Assembly (NCBI GenBank): GCA_026129765.1
Contig: JAHCHP010000010.1
Coordinates: 80,001 to 130,770 of the forward strand
DNA: 50,770 bases
Source of the DNA: Fimbriimonadia bacterium
GTDB taxonomy: Bacteria; Armatimonadota; Fimbriimonadia; Fimbriimonadales; GBS-DC
Direction of reading: 5' to 3'
Shown: positions 9,587-17,911 of the stretch, piece by piece
Layout: every line of letters starts with the position of its first letter
How positions within the stretch are numbered: the first letter of the stretch is position 1
Made by a program: the position numbers and the translations under genes
The notes under the pieces: model-generated
The model's database searches: none
What the model was told of the DNA's origin: nothing
The model's input: the letters and a program-made list of their open reading frames with translations, nothing else

Positions 9587-11664
9587 GGGTTCAAAAGATG
9601 ATCGCATACCGTATGCGCGCACGCCATAATGGTCAACATCGGATTCACGCCCAACGCTGTCGGAAAGAGACTCGCGTCGGTAACAATGAGGTTCGGAACT
9701 TCCCAACACTGCCCTCTCGGATTAACCACACCTTGATGTCGGTTGCCTGACGCGCGGCAAGTTCCCATCTGGTGCGCGCTGAACATTGTTATGCGGTTTG
9801 GCGCGAATCCCGCTTTCAAACAGCTCTCATAGAAAGTATGTTCATCATAGGCAGTTGTCCTTTGTGGATTCCAGCGTTCGCGGGAATGACGGGTTTGTGC
9901 TGCCTTGCTTTGGCCTCCCTTCGTTGACTTCCAGTCTGTTTCGCGATAAAAGCGGAGCGGCGGCTGGTGGAGTGTGCTGACCTCGGTTGCGCCCGCGCTA
10001 AAGTGTATTTTTGTGAGCGCGTCCATGCCTTTCATCAGATGATTACCCGTTGGCTTATCCAACCGATAATCGATTATGGGTTCGCCCAGTTTGCCGACCG
10101 TTACTTGTCCGCTCCTACAGTCCCGCGCAATCGCCAACAGCACCGCGCCGTTTGGTAATCGTCTCATCTGCTCGGCATGGTCTTTTGCGTTGAGAAACGG
10201 CATAGCGCTGGCGGCGATTCCAGGATAGAGCGCAGGCGTCTCTAACAAAACGCCGTAGCCCCTGCCATCCAAATTGAGCAGCGCGCCGCTGACCGCCGAT
10301 TGAGGCGCGCCTTTCCAAGGGTGGATATCAGAGTCATAATGTCCCGCCACCGCGACGGTAGGATGAAGACGCAAATTCTTACCCACCTGAGGATGAGAAA
10401 CGCCCGAACGCAACAATAAGGCTGGCGTCTCTACCGCGCCCGCCGCCACCACAACCCCTTTCGCCGCGTTTGCTCGGAAAGACACCGGTTGACCGTTCAA
10501 ATGAGCCACTCCCACAACTCCTACCGCGCGCCCGTTTAGTATCTCGACTCGCTGGGCTTTGGCGTGGATAATCAGTTGTAGTCTGCCAGTCTCTGCCGCG
10601 CGTTTCAAGTAGCTCTCCGCTGTCGATTGCTTGGACCGGAACCGGCAGCCAAATGCGCAGAAATCGCACTGACCTTGACAATCTTTCACATTGCGGTTCG
10701 TCGATTTTACGGACATCCCCAGCGCCTCACAACCTCTTATCAATACGCTGTTTGGAGCGTTATGCTCGTCAGGATGGCATTGCACGTGCAGGTCGCGCTC
10801 TACCCGCCCATACTGTTGCTGCATGGTTTGACAATCCCATCCATCCAACGCAAAATCGCGAACCCATTCTTCAAACACATTCTCTGGCGCGCGCAGGCTG
10901 GTGGTCCAGTTGATAGTCGTGCCGCCGCCCAACGCGCTGCCCGCCAAAATCATGATTGATGAATCGCGTGTGACAACGATCCCATTCCCCAAATAGAGTG
11001 ATTGCAACCCCTCTAACTCGTTCATACCGGGTCGGGTTTGCCCATCATCACCGCCCATTTCCAATACTAAAACGGTATGACCTGCTTCTGTCAATCGCGC
11101 CGCTACCACCCCTCCCCCTGCGCCAGAACCGATCACGATATAGTCGGCTTCCAGTGGATGGGGGCTGTCTGGAAGATGCGACCAATAACGTTCGGGCGGT
11201 TGAAAAGAGGAGTCGAGCGGAGGCGCGCCTTCATAGCCCATTGCCTGCCACAGCGGGTTGGGCTTACCGCCCGGACTGTTGCCATAAGCCACCCACATAA
11301 TCAACCGCTTCAAGCCCTGAAACGCCTGCCGCTTGAAGCCCACGCTATGATTTGCCATCCACAGCAGTCGCCTTTCTCGCTCTTCTACTGACAGCGCAGG
11401 AAGCGGTTTCCAGGAATGGGTGAGCAATAAGGAACCCACCGGGTGGTTCAAGACAGCCAAAAGCCGTTGAAAATCTTGGCGAAGTGAGGGGTTGGGGTGG
11501 TTTTCGATGAGAGTAATCAGCCGTTGCGCGATCTCGCTGGGGGGACGCAGCGCGCAAATCTCTTTGGTGAGCAACGCCTCGCAAATAGCGGTCAACAACA
11601 GCAGATATTTGGTCACGCCCTTAAGATACGCGGGGGGCGGGTCAATCCCTGCAGAATAGGGCAT
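9583..11664 (-). CDS. GMC-type FAD-dependent oxidoreductase (long-chain alcohol oxidase-like)
   Basis: A 693-residue flavoprotein oxidising an alcohol substrate. The N-terminal 170 residues are helical, as in FAD-linked long-chain alcohol oxidases. Then come the Rossmann motif VIGSGAGGGVVAARL (about residue 175), GGGTTINWTTSL, a cysteine-rich CQGQCDFCAFGC, and the C-terminal FSAHQMGTC and VTDASLFPTALGVNPMLTI typical of GMC enzymes. Codons at 9850-9942 (31 residues, containing RHSRERWNP) interrupt the region between the family motifs PPLRFYR and the FAPNR segment. This stretch encodes a palindromic dispersed repeat and looks like an in-frame insertion. The ATG at 11664 lacks a clear ribosome-binding site; a GTG at codon 17 is an alternative. 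It is coupled to the downstream kinase by ATGA. The substrate is unknown. Confidence 0.86.
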   Translation of the reverse strand: MPYSAGIDPPPAYLKGVTKYLLLLTAICEALLTKEICALRPPSEIAQRLITLIENHPNPSLRQDFQRLLAVLNHPVGSLLLTHSWKPLPALSVEERERRLLWMANHSVGFKRQAFQGLKRLIMWVAYGNSPGGKPNPLWQAMGYEGAPPLDSSFQPPERYWSHLPDSPHPLEADYIVIGSGAGGGVVAARLTEAGHTVLVLEMGGDDGQTRPGMNELEGLQSLYLGNGIVVTRDSSIMILAGSALGGGTTINWTTSLRAPENVFEEWVRDFALDGWDCQTMQQQYGRVERDLHVQCHPDEHNAPNSVLIRGCEALGMSVKSTNRNVKDCQGQCDFCAFGCRFRSKQSTAESYLKRAAETGRLQLIIHAKAQRVEILNGRAVGVVGVAHLNGQPVSFRANAAKGVVVAAGAVETPALLLRSGVSHPQVGKNLRLHPTVAVAGHYDSDIHPWKGAPQSAVSGALLNLDGRGYGVLLETPALYPGIAASAMPFLNAKDHAEQMRRLPNGAVLLAIARDCRSGQVTVGKLGEPIIDYRLDKPTGNHLMKGMDALTKIHFSAGATEVSTLHQPPLRFYRETDWKSTKGGQSKAAQTRHSRERWNPQRTTAYDEHTFYESCLKAGFAPNRITMFSAHQMGTCRASGNRHQGVVNPRGQCWEVPNLIVTDASLFPTALGVNPMLTIMACAHTVCDHLLNP
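9864..9893. repeat. Palindromic dispersed repeat inside the GMC oxidase gene
   Basis: Arms ATTCC-A-GCG and CGC-G-GGAAT flank a TT loop (9868-9887). Nineteen bases, GCGTTCGCGGGAATGACGG at 9874-9892, are identical to 33731-33749 in an intergenic region. This matches the widespread class of short repeats built on ATTCCCGCG/CGCGGGAAT. Confidence 0.75.
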
Positions 11665-11754
11665 GTACGTTGGGCTTGCAACCGAATACTCTCTGAGTGT
11701 CCCCTCCCTTTAAGTTTCCCACGGGAACGAGGAGAACCGGATTCTGTCCATGCT

Positions 11755-11860
11755 GTCACCCTGAGCGTAGCGAACGGGTCTGCTGTTGCTTTTGGGCAAG
11801 CCCATAAGAAGATGTCCCAAATCTCAAACAGCAGATACCTCGGCTGCGCTCGGCATGACA
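11755..11860. repeat. Pair of dispersed repeat modules in intergenic DNA
   Basis: Two modules lie in the 266-base gap upstream of the GMC oxidase. Module one (11755-11783) reads GTCACCCTGAGCG... and module two (11829-11860) ends CTCGGCATGACA. Read on the minus strand, they match with about one mismatch each the four modules at 37008-37149: 11829-11860 matches 37084-37115, and 11755-11783 matches 37008-37037. Each module is an imperfect palindrome around a GAGCG/CGCTC core. The gap holds no recognisable gene. Confidence 0.75.
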
Positions 11861-11930
11861 CGATAGACAGCCTCATCTAAAATCATCAGGACAGGGCGAT
11901 TATCCCTGCCCTGATGGGTCCCGAAGGTGC

Positions 11931-12407
11931 TTATTGGCTGCGGCGATAAGAACTTTTCCCGGTGGGCGGGGGCGGCGATTGCGCGTTCAGCCATCGGAAC
12001 ACGCCGAACACCGCGCTGATGCCGACAATTAAGAAAATAGAGAACCACCCAATGGGTCGGAACGAGAATCCTCGTTTCCCATCCGGGTTTTTTGAGGCTT
12101 CTTTCATGACCTGTTTCCCATCGATTTTAGCGGTCTGGTCATCCGTTTCCTGATCTGCGCTGACCGATTTGACCACTAAAGTATCCGGCACTTTGACCGG
12201 CGAGTTAGTGGTCACCGCTTCTTGCACTTCCTGCTTCACTTCACCCACAGGCGATTGAACATCCGGGCTGACTTCGGTAGGCGCGTGATTGTCATAGGTG
12301 TTCCACCACGACGGTTTTTCGCCGGGTTTTCGCCCTTCCGATCCGATGCTCCAGCCCGACAACACCATTGTCAGACTGAGTAAACCGATACTGATTGTTT
12401 TCCACAT
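11931..12407 (-). CDS. Small double-anchored membrane protein, last gene of pseudopilin operon
   Basis: I do not recognise this 158-residue protein. It starts with a hydrophobic segment (WKTISIGLLSLTMVLSGW) like a signal peptide. A hydrophilic, proline- and valine-rich middle follows (about residues 22-120). It closes with a transmembrane helix (WFSIFLIVGISAVFGVFRWL) and a short basic proline-rich tail. A GGGGGA lies nine bases before the ATG at 12407. It follows the large pilus-assembly gene by 29 bases on the same strand, so it probably belongs to that operon. The arrangement would place the middle domain outside the cytoplasm between two membrane anchors, or leave a cleaved, C-terminally anchored periplasmic domain. 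No function is proposed. Confidence 0.65.
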   Translation of the reverse strand: MWKTISIGLLSLTMVLSGWSIGSEGRKPGEKPSWWNTYDNHAPTEVSPDVQSPVGEVKQEVQEAVTTNSPVKVPDTLVVKSVSADQETDDQTAKIDGKQVMKEASKNPDGKRGFSFRPIGWFSIFLIVGISAVFGVFRWLNAQSPPPPTGKSSYRRSQ

Positions 12408-12436
12408 AGTTGTTATTCCCCCACAAAATCCAATCC

Positions 12437-14284
12437 TCAGTAAGCGGACTGCCAAGACATGCGCCGGTTCGCTGGCGTGCGCGGCAGGTTGATATCGATG
12501 AGCGGATTATTGTTCAAGCCGCGTTCACGAATGCGGGTATCATAATTCATACGCATAGGCAGGCTCCACAAGACCATCGCTTCATCTTTGCAGATAATCG
12601 AACCGTTCAAGGTAAAACCTAAGCCGTCGGTTGCCAAGTTTCCGCCCCCCACAAAGTTAGTGAACAATACCGAATCGACCCTGGAGATACCTCTCTCGTC
12701 CGCTGAAATTGAGCCATTCCGATCGATATCCACGTTCAAGGAAAGCTGTTCAATCAGGTCCTGATTGCCATCGCCATAAGCCGACTGGTAGCGGTAGCGC
12801 CCGGTCGAGTCGACTTCCAGCGCATTAAACGCGGGTATCAAATTGCCATCGTCATCGTAACGCGGCTTGGTGAACGGCGGGGTCATATAGTCGAGCGGAT
12901 AGGGGCGCGCAAAACGCCGCGTGTTGCCCAACATCACGCTGCCGCGCGCCGCCAAAGCCAGCATATCCTTCTTTTCGTTGGAGGCGTCGATACTGTTGAG
13001 GTTCGTGCCGCGAAAATCGGGCAGGTTCTTGTAGATAATGTCGCCGACCACATGAACATTTCTTCCTGCATAGATCGTGCCTTGCCCCTGCACGTAGCCG
13101 CGAATAACCACATCTTCGGTGAAGGTAACGGGACCGTGAATCTTGATTGGTTTGTCCGAATAACCAACCAACGCCGCGCTGCCATTCACGATTCCATTCG
13201 TAGAAATTCGTTGATAGGCATTGGTAGATGGGTTCCACACCTCCACATAGGCGCCCTGATTATAAGTTGGATTAGCAGTGCCATCTAAATAGGTCTGCTT
13301 CGGATTGCGCCAAGTGGTAGACAAATCGGTATAGAAGTTCAAATCGTTCAAGTTGGGCAACATCATCTCTTCGTTTGGTCGGCTGTCTAAAGTGGTTCCG
13401 CCAAAGGTTCGTGTACCTGCCACATCACCCAAGACCGCCCCAAACGACCGTCCGTCCACCATGCTGCCATCGGCTTGGTAGACCAGGTCCCGCCAATCGT
13501 TAAAGGTCGCGCTGCCACTGGAACCATGCGTCCCAGAACTGTAACCCTGCCGCATATAGCGGTTGATCCGGCTGGCATAAGTCGAGTTGGACCATTGTCG
13601 GGGAGCCATATTGACCGTACCCGCTGCGCCTGGTATCAGTTTATCGTTGCGGCTGGCATAAATGCTGCCATTGATCACTGGCGAACCGTACCGGAACTCG
13701 AAGTCGCCGTTCGCGCGCATGTCGCCGTTGACGATCAATTGTTCATTATCAAAACCGTACATCCAGCCATAGTTATTCACGAAATAGGCATAATCGAACA
13801 CACCCGACCGGGACAATTGCAGGGCGAAGGTTTGGTCGATGGTCCGGCGCGGTTCGTCGGAGTCTAACCGCCCGTTACCATTTCTGTCAACCCATCCCAC
13901 GGAACGCAGCGTGAGGAAGCGATTATAGGAATCGGGCTGCGTAAAGCGCACAACCGCGACGGAATAATTGCCCACTCCCGCGATGATCCCGTTCAAAGAC
14001 ATGGCAGGGTTGTTCACCGACACGCTGGACATGGTGGAGTCAATTGAGTTGAAACGCTGGGCGCGTCTAAAATCCCGCCAAATGGTTTGCGTTCCCGCCG
14101 CTAATCCCGCTTCTGCTAGATTCAGAGTTGTCACTTCGCGGGTTCGCGCCGCGGCTGTCCGAAGCGATGCGGTGCTGACCTCCACATAAGCGGTTCCTAA
14201 CCCCACCATCATGGAACCAAACACAAGCGTTGTGATCATGATGGTTCCACGCTGTTTTCGGGACGAAAAAATGCCTTTTCGCAT
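12437..14284 (-). CDS. PilX-like pilus assembly/minor pseudopilin protein with EF-hand-like loops
   Basis: A 615-residue exported protein. The N-terminus has basic residues, then one hydrophobic helix (IMITTLVFGSMMVGLGTAYVEV) running into an amphipathic helix with LNLAEAGLAAG. This is the pattern of PilX/PilX_N-type proteins, which lack the Glu5 of true prepilins. The long remainder is beta-rich and asparagine/glycine-rich, with repetitive strand segments (GSIYASRNDK, GTIYAGRNVHVVGDIIY, GSIICKDEA) suggesting a beta-helix. Two calcium-loop-like motifs are visible, DRNGNGRLDSDE and DIDRNGSISADE. A GGAGG lies eight bases before the ATG. It follows three prepilin genes in the same direction and probably caps or decorates the pseudopilus. 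Family assignment rests on the N-terminus and context. Confidence 0.7.
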   Translation of the reverse strand: MRKGIFSSRKQRGTIMITTLVFGSMMVGLGTAYVEVSTASLRTAAARTREVTTLNLAEAGLAAGTQTIWRDFRRAQRFNSIDSTMSSVSVNNPAMSLNGIIAGVGNYSVAVVRFTQPDSYNRFLTLRSVGWVDRNGNGRLDSDEPRRTIDQTFALQLSRSGVFDYAYFVNNYGWMYGFDNEQLIVNGDMRANGDFEFRYGSPVINGSIYASRNDKLIPGAAGTVNMAPRQWSNSTYASRINRYMRQGYSSGTHGSSGSATFNDWRDLVYQADGSMVDGRSFGAVLGDVAGTRTFGGTTLDSRPNEEMMLPNLNDLNFYTDLSTTWRNPKQTYLDGTANPTYNQGAYVEVWNPSTNAYQRISTNGIVNGSAALVGYSDKPIKIHGPVTFTEDVVIRGYVQGQGTIYAGRNVHVVGDIIYKNLPDFRGTNLNSIDASNEKKDMLALAARGSVMLGNTRRFARPYPLDYMTPPFTKPRYDDDGNLIPAFNALEVDSTGRYRYQSAYGDGNQDLIEQLSLNVDIDRNGSISADERGISRVDSVLFTNFVGGGNLATDGLGFTLNGSIICKDEAMVLWSLPMRMNYDTRIRERGLNNNPLIDINLPRTPANRRMSWQSAY

Positions 14285-14311
14285 AAGGATATCCTCCTAA
14301 TCAATCATCAA

Positions 14312-14869
14312 TTACTGCAAATTCCTTAACAAGATGCTCTCTTCTACCCATGTCCGCGCATAACTGCCATTAGCAATCGATTTCCGAATCGCTAACCGGA
14401 TGTGAAGCGTAGCGGCATCGCCGTTTCGTTGGATCAAGGTGAAAGGGCGGTAGGTGTTACCGCTCGCATCGGTATTCACGATGTCGCGGAGTAACACGGT
14501 TGTGTTTCCGTTTTGAGTCAGCGTCAGCTGCCCAGAACTCCAGTTGAGGGATAGGTTTCGGGTATTGGCTTCTGCCACAATCGGAATGATGAATCTGCCG
14601 TTCGCATCGAGCTGAGGGTAGCGGAAGACGACCGCGGTGCCATCCGAAGCGACGCTGATCCCAGTGGTTTCGAGCAGCGCGCGCCGCAGTTCGCGAACCG
14701 CTTTGTGGGAATCCCGTGTGACTTGATCGCGCATGACCCCGCGCTGCCAATCGTTGAGGATGGTGATTTGGGCAGATACCAACAGCCATAACACGATGGC
14801 CATCAAAGAACTGGATATGAGGAGTTCTAATGTGGAGAACCCCTTGACACGACGATTGTTCCGACTCAT
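14312..14869 (-). CDS. Type II secretion/type IV pilus prepilin-like protein (PilW/GspJ-like)
   Basis: A 185-residue protein with a prepilin peptidase site: KG|FSTLELLIS follows a short basic leader, with the Glu at position +5, then a hydrophobic helix. The rest is a beta-rich globular head, as in minor pseudopilins GspJ or PilW. The ATG at 14869 is preceded by GGGGAGGG eight bases upstream, which decides the start over an upstream TTG. It lies between two other pilin-like genes, separated by 61 bases from the upstream one and 27 bases from the downstream one. It probably forms part of the pseudopilus tip, acting at the cytoplasmic membrane and in the periplasm. Confidence 0.8.
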   Translation of the reverse strand: MSRNNRRVKGFSTLELLISSSLMAIVLWLLVSAQITILNDWQRGVMRDQVTRDSHKAVRELRRALLETTGISVASDGTAVVFRYPQLDANGRFIIPIVAEANTRNLSLNWSSGQLTLTQNGNTTVLLRDIVNTDASGNTYRPFTLIQRNGDAATLHIRLAIRKSIANGSYARTWVEESILLRNLQ

Positions 14870-14930
14870 TGATTCGTCCCTCCCCAGAGACAATCTGTGT
14901 TGTTTTAATGCCTATGTTACAACAAAACTT

Positions 14931-15419
14931 CTATCTTAATCGCGCGACCATCGTGCTGACTTGGCTTTGGCGTTGCTGTCCTTGTTCGCGCCAGCGGATG
15001 GTCACAATAATCGTTTTCAAATCTAATGAGCGACCTCCGGTATCTTCCAGCTCGATCACTTCCAGCAAACCAGAACCTTGATTCAAGTAGGTGGACAGGT
15101 TGAGCGTTGTGCCGTTCCCCAACGTGAAGGTGGTGAATTCGGCTACGAAATGCCTCGGCTGATCCAAAAGGACCGTTGTGCCGATCAACCCCTCGGCTTG
15201 CAGTTGGGCGCGAGTGATCGAGGCATAATCTTGGGTTCGCAATTGCTCCAGCATGCTTTGCGCGGCGGTCGCGGCGCGAGAATATTGCTCCGCTTTCAGG
15301 CGCGCGCGGTTCGAAACCGGCATCAGCGCTGCCGCCGACAACACCATGATCGTGCAGATGAAGACGGCGAGCAGCACTTCCACCAAACTAAAGCCCTGAA
15401 GGTTTCTCTTAGAGCGCAT
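14931..15419 (-). CDS. Prepilin-like protein (PilV/GspI-like)
   Basis: A 162-residue minor pseudopilin. The leader MRSKRNLQG precedes the peptidase site G|FSLVEVLLAVF, with Glu at +5 and a hydrophobic helix (VFICTIMVLSAAALM). The helix continues into an amphipathic region rich in Ala and Arg, then a small beta-rich head. The ATG overlaps the last 11 bases of the major pseudopilin gene, and GGGGGAG sits just upstream, so the two are likely translationally coupled. In type II systems the I subunit nucleates the tip complex with J and K. Here the order G-I-J-X resembles such a set, but the export ATPase and secretin genes are not in the window. Confidence 0.82.
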   Translation of the reverse strand: MRSKRNLQGFSLVEVLLAVFICTIMVLSAAALMPVSNRARLKAEQYSRAATAAQSMLEQLRTQDYASITRAQLQAEGLIGTTVLLDQPRHFVAEFTTFTLGNGTTLNLSTYLNQGSGLLEVIELEDTGGRSLDLKTIIVTIRWREQGQQRQSQVSTMVARLR

Positions 15420-15750
15420 GGTCTCCCCCGTTGGAGCAGGTCGGGTCTGTGCCGATATTGTTGATCGAGTAGGTGCCGCCGGAAGCGCAGGTTGGCGTAT
15501 TCTTCAGGTAATCTGGCACGATATCTCCCATAGTTACGGTATCCCCGTTCACTTTTCGGTTCTCCATCGCCCACTGCTCCTTCGCATGTTGAATCTTGGA
15601 GAGATTACGCTGACAGGTCTTCGCTTGCGACTTTGTGCGCGCATACATCCAACTGGGGAATCCGATCCCTAGCAGAATCGCTAAAATGAAGATCACGACC
15701 ATGATCTCAATAAGCGTAAAACCGGCAATTCGATTTAGTCTTTTCCTCAT
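15409..15750 (-). CDS. Type II secretion major pseudopilin GspG-like
   Basis: A 113-residue pilin. The leader MRKRLNRIAG precedes the peptidase site G|FTLIEIMVV with Glu at +5, and a hydrophobic helix (FILAILLGIGFPSWMYA) follows. Next come an Ala/Gln-rich helix with CQRNLSKIQHAKEQWAMEN and a short C-terminal part with PDYLKNTPTC and a TYSINNIGTDPTC disulfide-like pair. That layout recalls the small GspG-like pilins with a WAxEN-KxxGD region and PxYLxxxPxCP motif found in several phyla. It is the first gene of the five-gene operon. GGGGGTGA upstream of the ATG is the likely ribosome-binding site. It is divergent from the thioredoxin-NHL gene across 127 bases. Confidence 0.85.
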   Translation of the reverse strand: MRKRLNRIAGFTLIEIMVVIFILAILLGIGFPSWMYARTKSQAKTCQRNLSKIQHAKEQWAMENRKVNGDTVTMGDIVPDYLKNTPTCASGGTYSINNIGTDPTCSNGGDHAL

Positions 15751-15863
15751 AAGGCTTCACCCCCGCAGGTGACTTAGGCGACAATCTGTCCCTGAGAGGG
15801 GTTATTCCACAAAGCGGCGCATTTCAAAAACTGGCAACTGTAAGGGATTTGAGCGGAATTGAG

Positions 15864-15869
15864 TATAAT
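15864..15869 (+). promoter_or_regulatory. -10 box of a near-leaderless promoter
   Basis: TATAAT ends eight bases before the ATG at 15878, and no Shine-Dalgarno sequence is present. The expected transcription start is within a base or two of the start codon. Confidence 0.5.
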
Positions 15870-15877
15870 CGAACCCT

Positions 15878-17911
15878 ATGAAAAAATACAGGTTATGGCT
15901 GAAAGCGAGCATAAATTTGCTACCATGTTTATACTTATGCCTACACGCGCATGCCACCCTATCAGTTCCCGTTCTGAGCGGGCAGGAGGCTCAAGTGCCT
16001 GAATACGAAGGAAAAGTCAACGCCCCCGATTTCCCTGAAGGGATGGAATGGATCAACACTGACAAACCAATCAGTCTGCGGGACTTGCGCGGGAAAGTGG
16101 TTATCTTGGATTTTTGGACTTACTGTTGCATCAACTGTATTCATATCATCCCAGACTTGAAGAAATTAGAAGCCAAGTATCCCAACGAATTGGTGGTTAT
16201 CGGCGTACACTCTGCCAAATTTACGGGCGAACGCGAATCAGCAAATATCCGGCAGGCGGTGCTTCGGTATGGCATCGAGCATCCCGTGGTCAACGACAAT
16301 CAGATGCAGGTCTGGTCGCAATATGCGGTTCGCGCTTGGCCCACCCTGATACTGATTGACCCCACTGGCAAAGTCGTAGGCTATCATTCGGGCGAGGGCA
16401 TTTACGACATCTTCGACCGCGCGGTGCAAGGCATTATCAATACCTTTGACCCACGGGGCTTGATTGACCGGAAACCGCTTGCCCTAAAACTGGAAAAGGA
16501 ACGAAAACTCCCCTCAGTCTTGAATTTTCCGGGCAAAGTGCTGGCAGATGAAACCTCGGGTCTGCTCTTCATTGCCGACTCCAATCATCACCGGATTGTG
16601 GTGTTGCGCTTGAAAGACGGCTCTTTTTATGATGTGATTGGCGGAGGCGCGCGCGGCAAGAAAGACGGCAACTTTGATCAAGCGGCGTTTGCGAATCCGC
16701 AAGGCATGGCATTTGACGCGCAAAAACGGAAACTTTACATTGCCGACACCGACAACCATGCGATTCGTGCCGCCGATCTGGAAAAACGCTCGGTGGAGAC
16801 GCTGGCAGGCACGGGCGAGCAGACCAAAGTTTATCCTGGACGCGCAGGCGCAGGCAAGGCCACCGCACTCAATTCGCCTTGGGATGTTGTTTTGCATCAG
16901 GAAACGCTCTATATCGCGATGGCAGGCTCGCACCAACTGTGGCGGCTCAACTTAAAAACTTTGCAAGTTCAGCCCCACGCGGGAACGGGCAGAGAGGCAG
17001 TCATTGATGGCTCCAACGACACCTGCGCGCTGGCGCAGCCTTCGGGTATCACAACCGACGGAGAGAAGCTTTACTTTGCGGACAGCGAGGTGAGTTGTAT
17101 CCGTATGTCTGATATTGACCCCAGAGGTAAAACGGAGACCTTAGTGGGCGGCGACCTGTTCGAGTTTGGCGATATCGATAGTGTAGGTAGAGAGGCAAGA
17201 CTCCAGCACCCGCTCTGTGTGGTCTATCACGATGGGATGCTGTATGTGGCGGATACCTACAATAACAAGATCAAGCGGTTAGACCCTAAAACGAAACGGA
17301 TAGAGACCTTTGTGGGGACTGGAGCGGAAGGGATGACGGACGGCTTGAAAGCCACGTTTGATGAGCCGGGCGGTATCAGCTACGCGCATGGGAAGTTGTA
17401 TGTGGCGGATACAAACAATCATCTGATCCGGGTGATTGACCTGAAAACCAAACAGACGAGCGCGCTACAAATCAAAGGAATGGAGAAATTGATCCCGAAA
17501 GTAGTGAAAGAAAGCGCGCCGGCCATCGATCTGCCGGTTCAAACCCTGGCTCCAGGTGAGGGAGCGCTGCGGCTCCATGTGTTGCTGCCATTGGGCTATA
17601 AATTCAACGACATTGCCCCGACACGGGCGCGGGTACATTTACAAAATGCTGCCACAGCGGAGGGTAAAACGGAGTGGGAAATCGTGAATCCCGCGTTCCC
17701 TTTGACCCTGCCGATTCGTCTGAATTCTCAGGGCAGCGCGCAGATCGAAGTGGATTTAACGCTTTACTATTGCGAGTCTGGAAAAGAGGCGCTTTGTTTT
17801 GTGAAAGAAGCGCGTTTGAAGCAGCCGTTGACCATCAGCGCGAACGCCACCCAGACCGAAGCCTCGATTGAGTTTGCTGTCAAAATTGAAACACAGGAGA
17901 AGAAGCCATGA
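15878..17911 (+). CDS. Exported thioredoxin-NHL repeat protein (NHLRC2-like)
   Basis: A 677-residue protein with an N-terminal signal peptide (hydrophobic LLPCLYLCLHAHA). A thioredoxin-like domain (about residues 45-185) carries the redox motif YCCINCIH, and the CINC centre is the hallmark of NHLRC2-type proteins. A six-bladed NHL beta-propeller follows (about residues 215-520), with repeated phrases LFIADSNHHRIVVL, LYIADTDNHAIRAAD, LYVADTYNNKIKRLD and LYVADTNNHLIRVID. The last ~150 residues form a separate beta-rich domain. The protein is probably periplasmic and takes part in thiol-disulfide chemistry, but its partner is unknown. It starts a plus-strand operon, with its stop overlapping the next ATG (ATGA). 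Confidence 0.85.
   Translation: MKKYRLWLKASINLLPCLYLCLHAHATLSVPVLSGQEAQVPEYEGKVNAPDFPEGMEWINTDKPISLRDLRGKVVILDFWTYCCINCIHIIPDLKKLEAKYPNELVVIGVHSAKFTGERESANIRQAVLRYGIEHPVVNDNQMQVWSQYAVRAWPTLILIDPTGKVVGYHSGEGIYDIFDRAVQGIINTFDPRGLIDRKPLALKLEKERKLPSVLNFPGKVLADETSGLLFIADSNHHRIVVLRLKDGSFYDVIGGGARGKKDGNFDQAAFANPQGMAFDAQKRKLYIADTDNHAIRAADLEKRSVETLAGTGEQTKVYPGRAGAGKATALNSPWDVVLHQETLYIAMAGSHQLWRLNLKTLQVQPHAGTGREAVIDGSNDTCALAQPSGITTDGEKLYFADSEVSCIRMSDIDPRGKTETLVGGDLFEFGDIDSVGREARLQHPLCVVYHDGMLYVADTYNNKIKRLDPKTKRIETFVGTGAEGMTDGLKATFDEPGGISYAHGKLYVADTNNHLIRVIDLKTKQTSALQIKGMEKLIPKVVKESAPAIDLPVQTLAPGEGALRLHVLLPLGYKFNDIAPTRARVHLQNAATAEGKTEWEIVNPAFPLTLPIRLNSQGSAQIEVDLTLYYCESGKEALCFVKEARLKQPLTISANATQTEASIEFAVKIETQEKKP

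Noticed and set aside
9583..11664. Frameshift or pseudogene in the GMC oxidase
   Set aside because: The unusual 31-residue stretch keeps the frame and both flanking regions show intact family motifs, so an in-frame insertion explains it better.
15751..15863. Possible c-di-GMP riboswitch in the leader of the pseudopilin operon
   Set aside because: The leader is GC-rich with a small CACC...GGTG hairpin, but the conserved GEMM core sequences and tetraloop receptor were not found on inspection.
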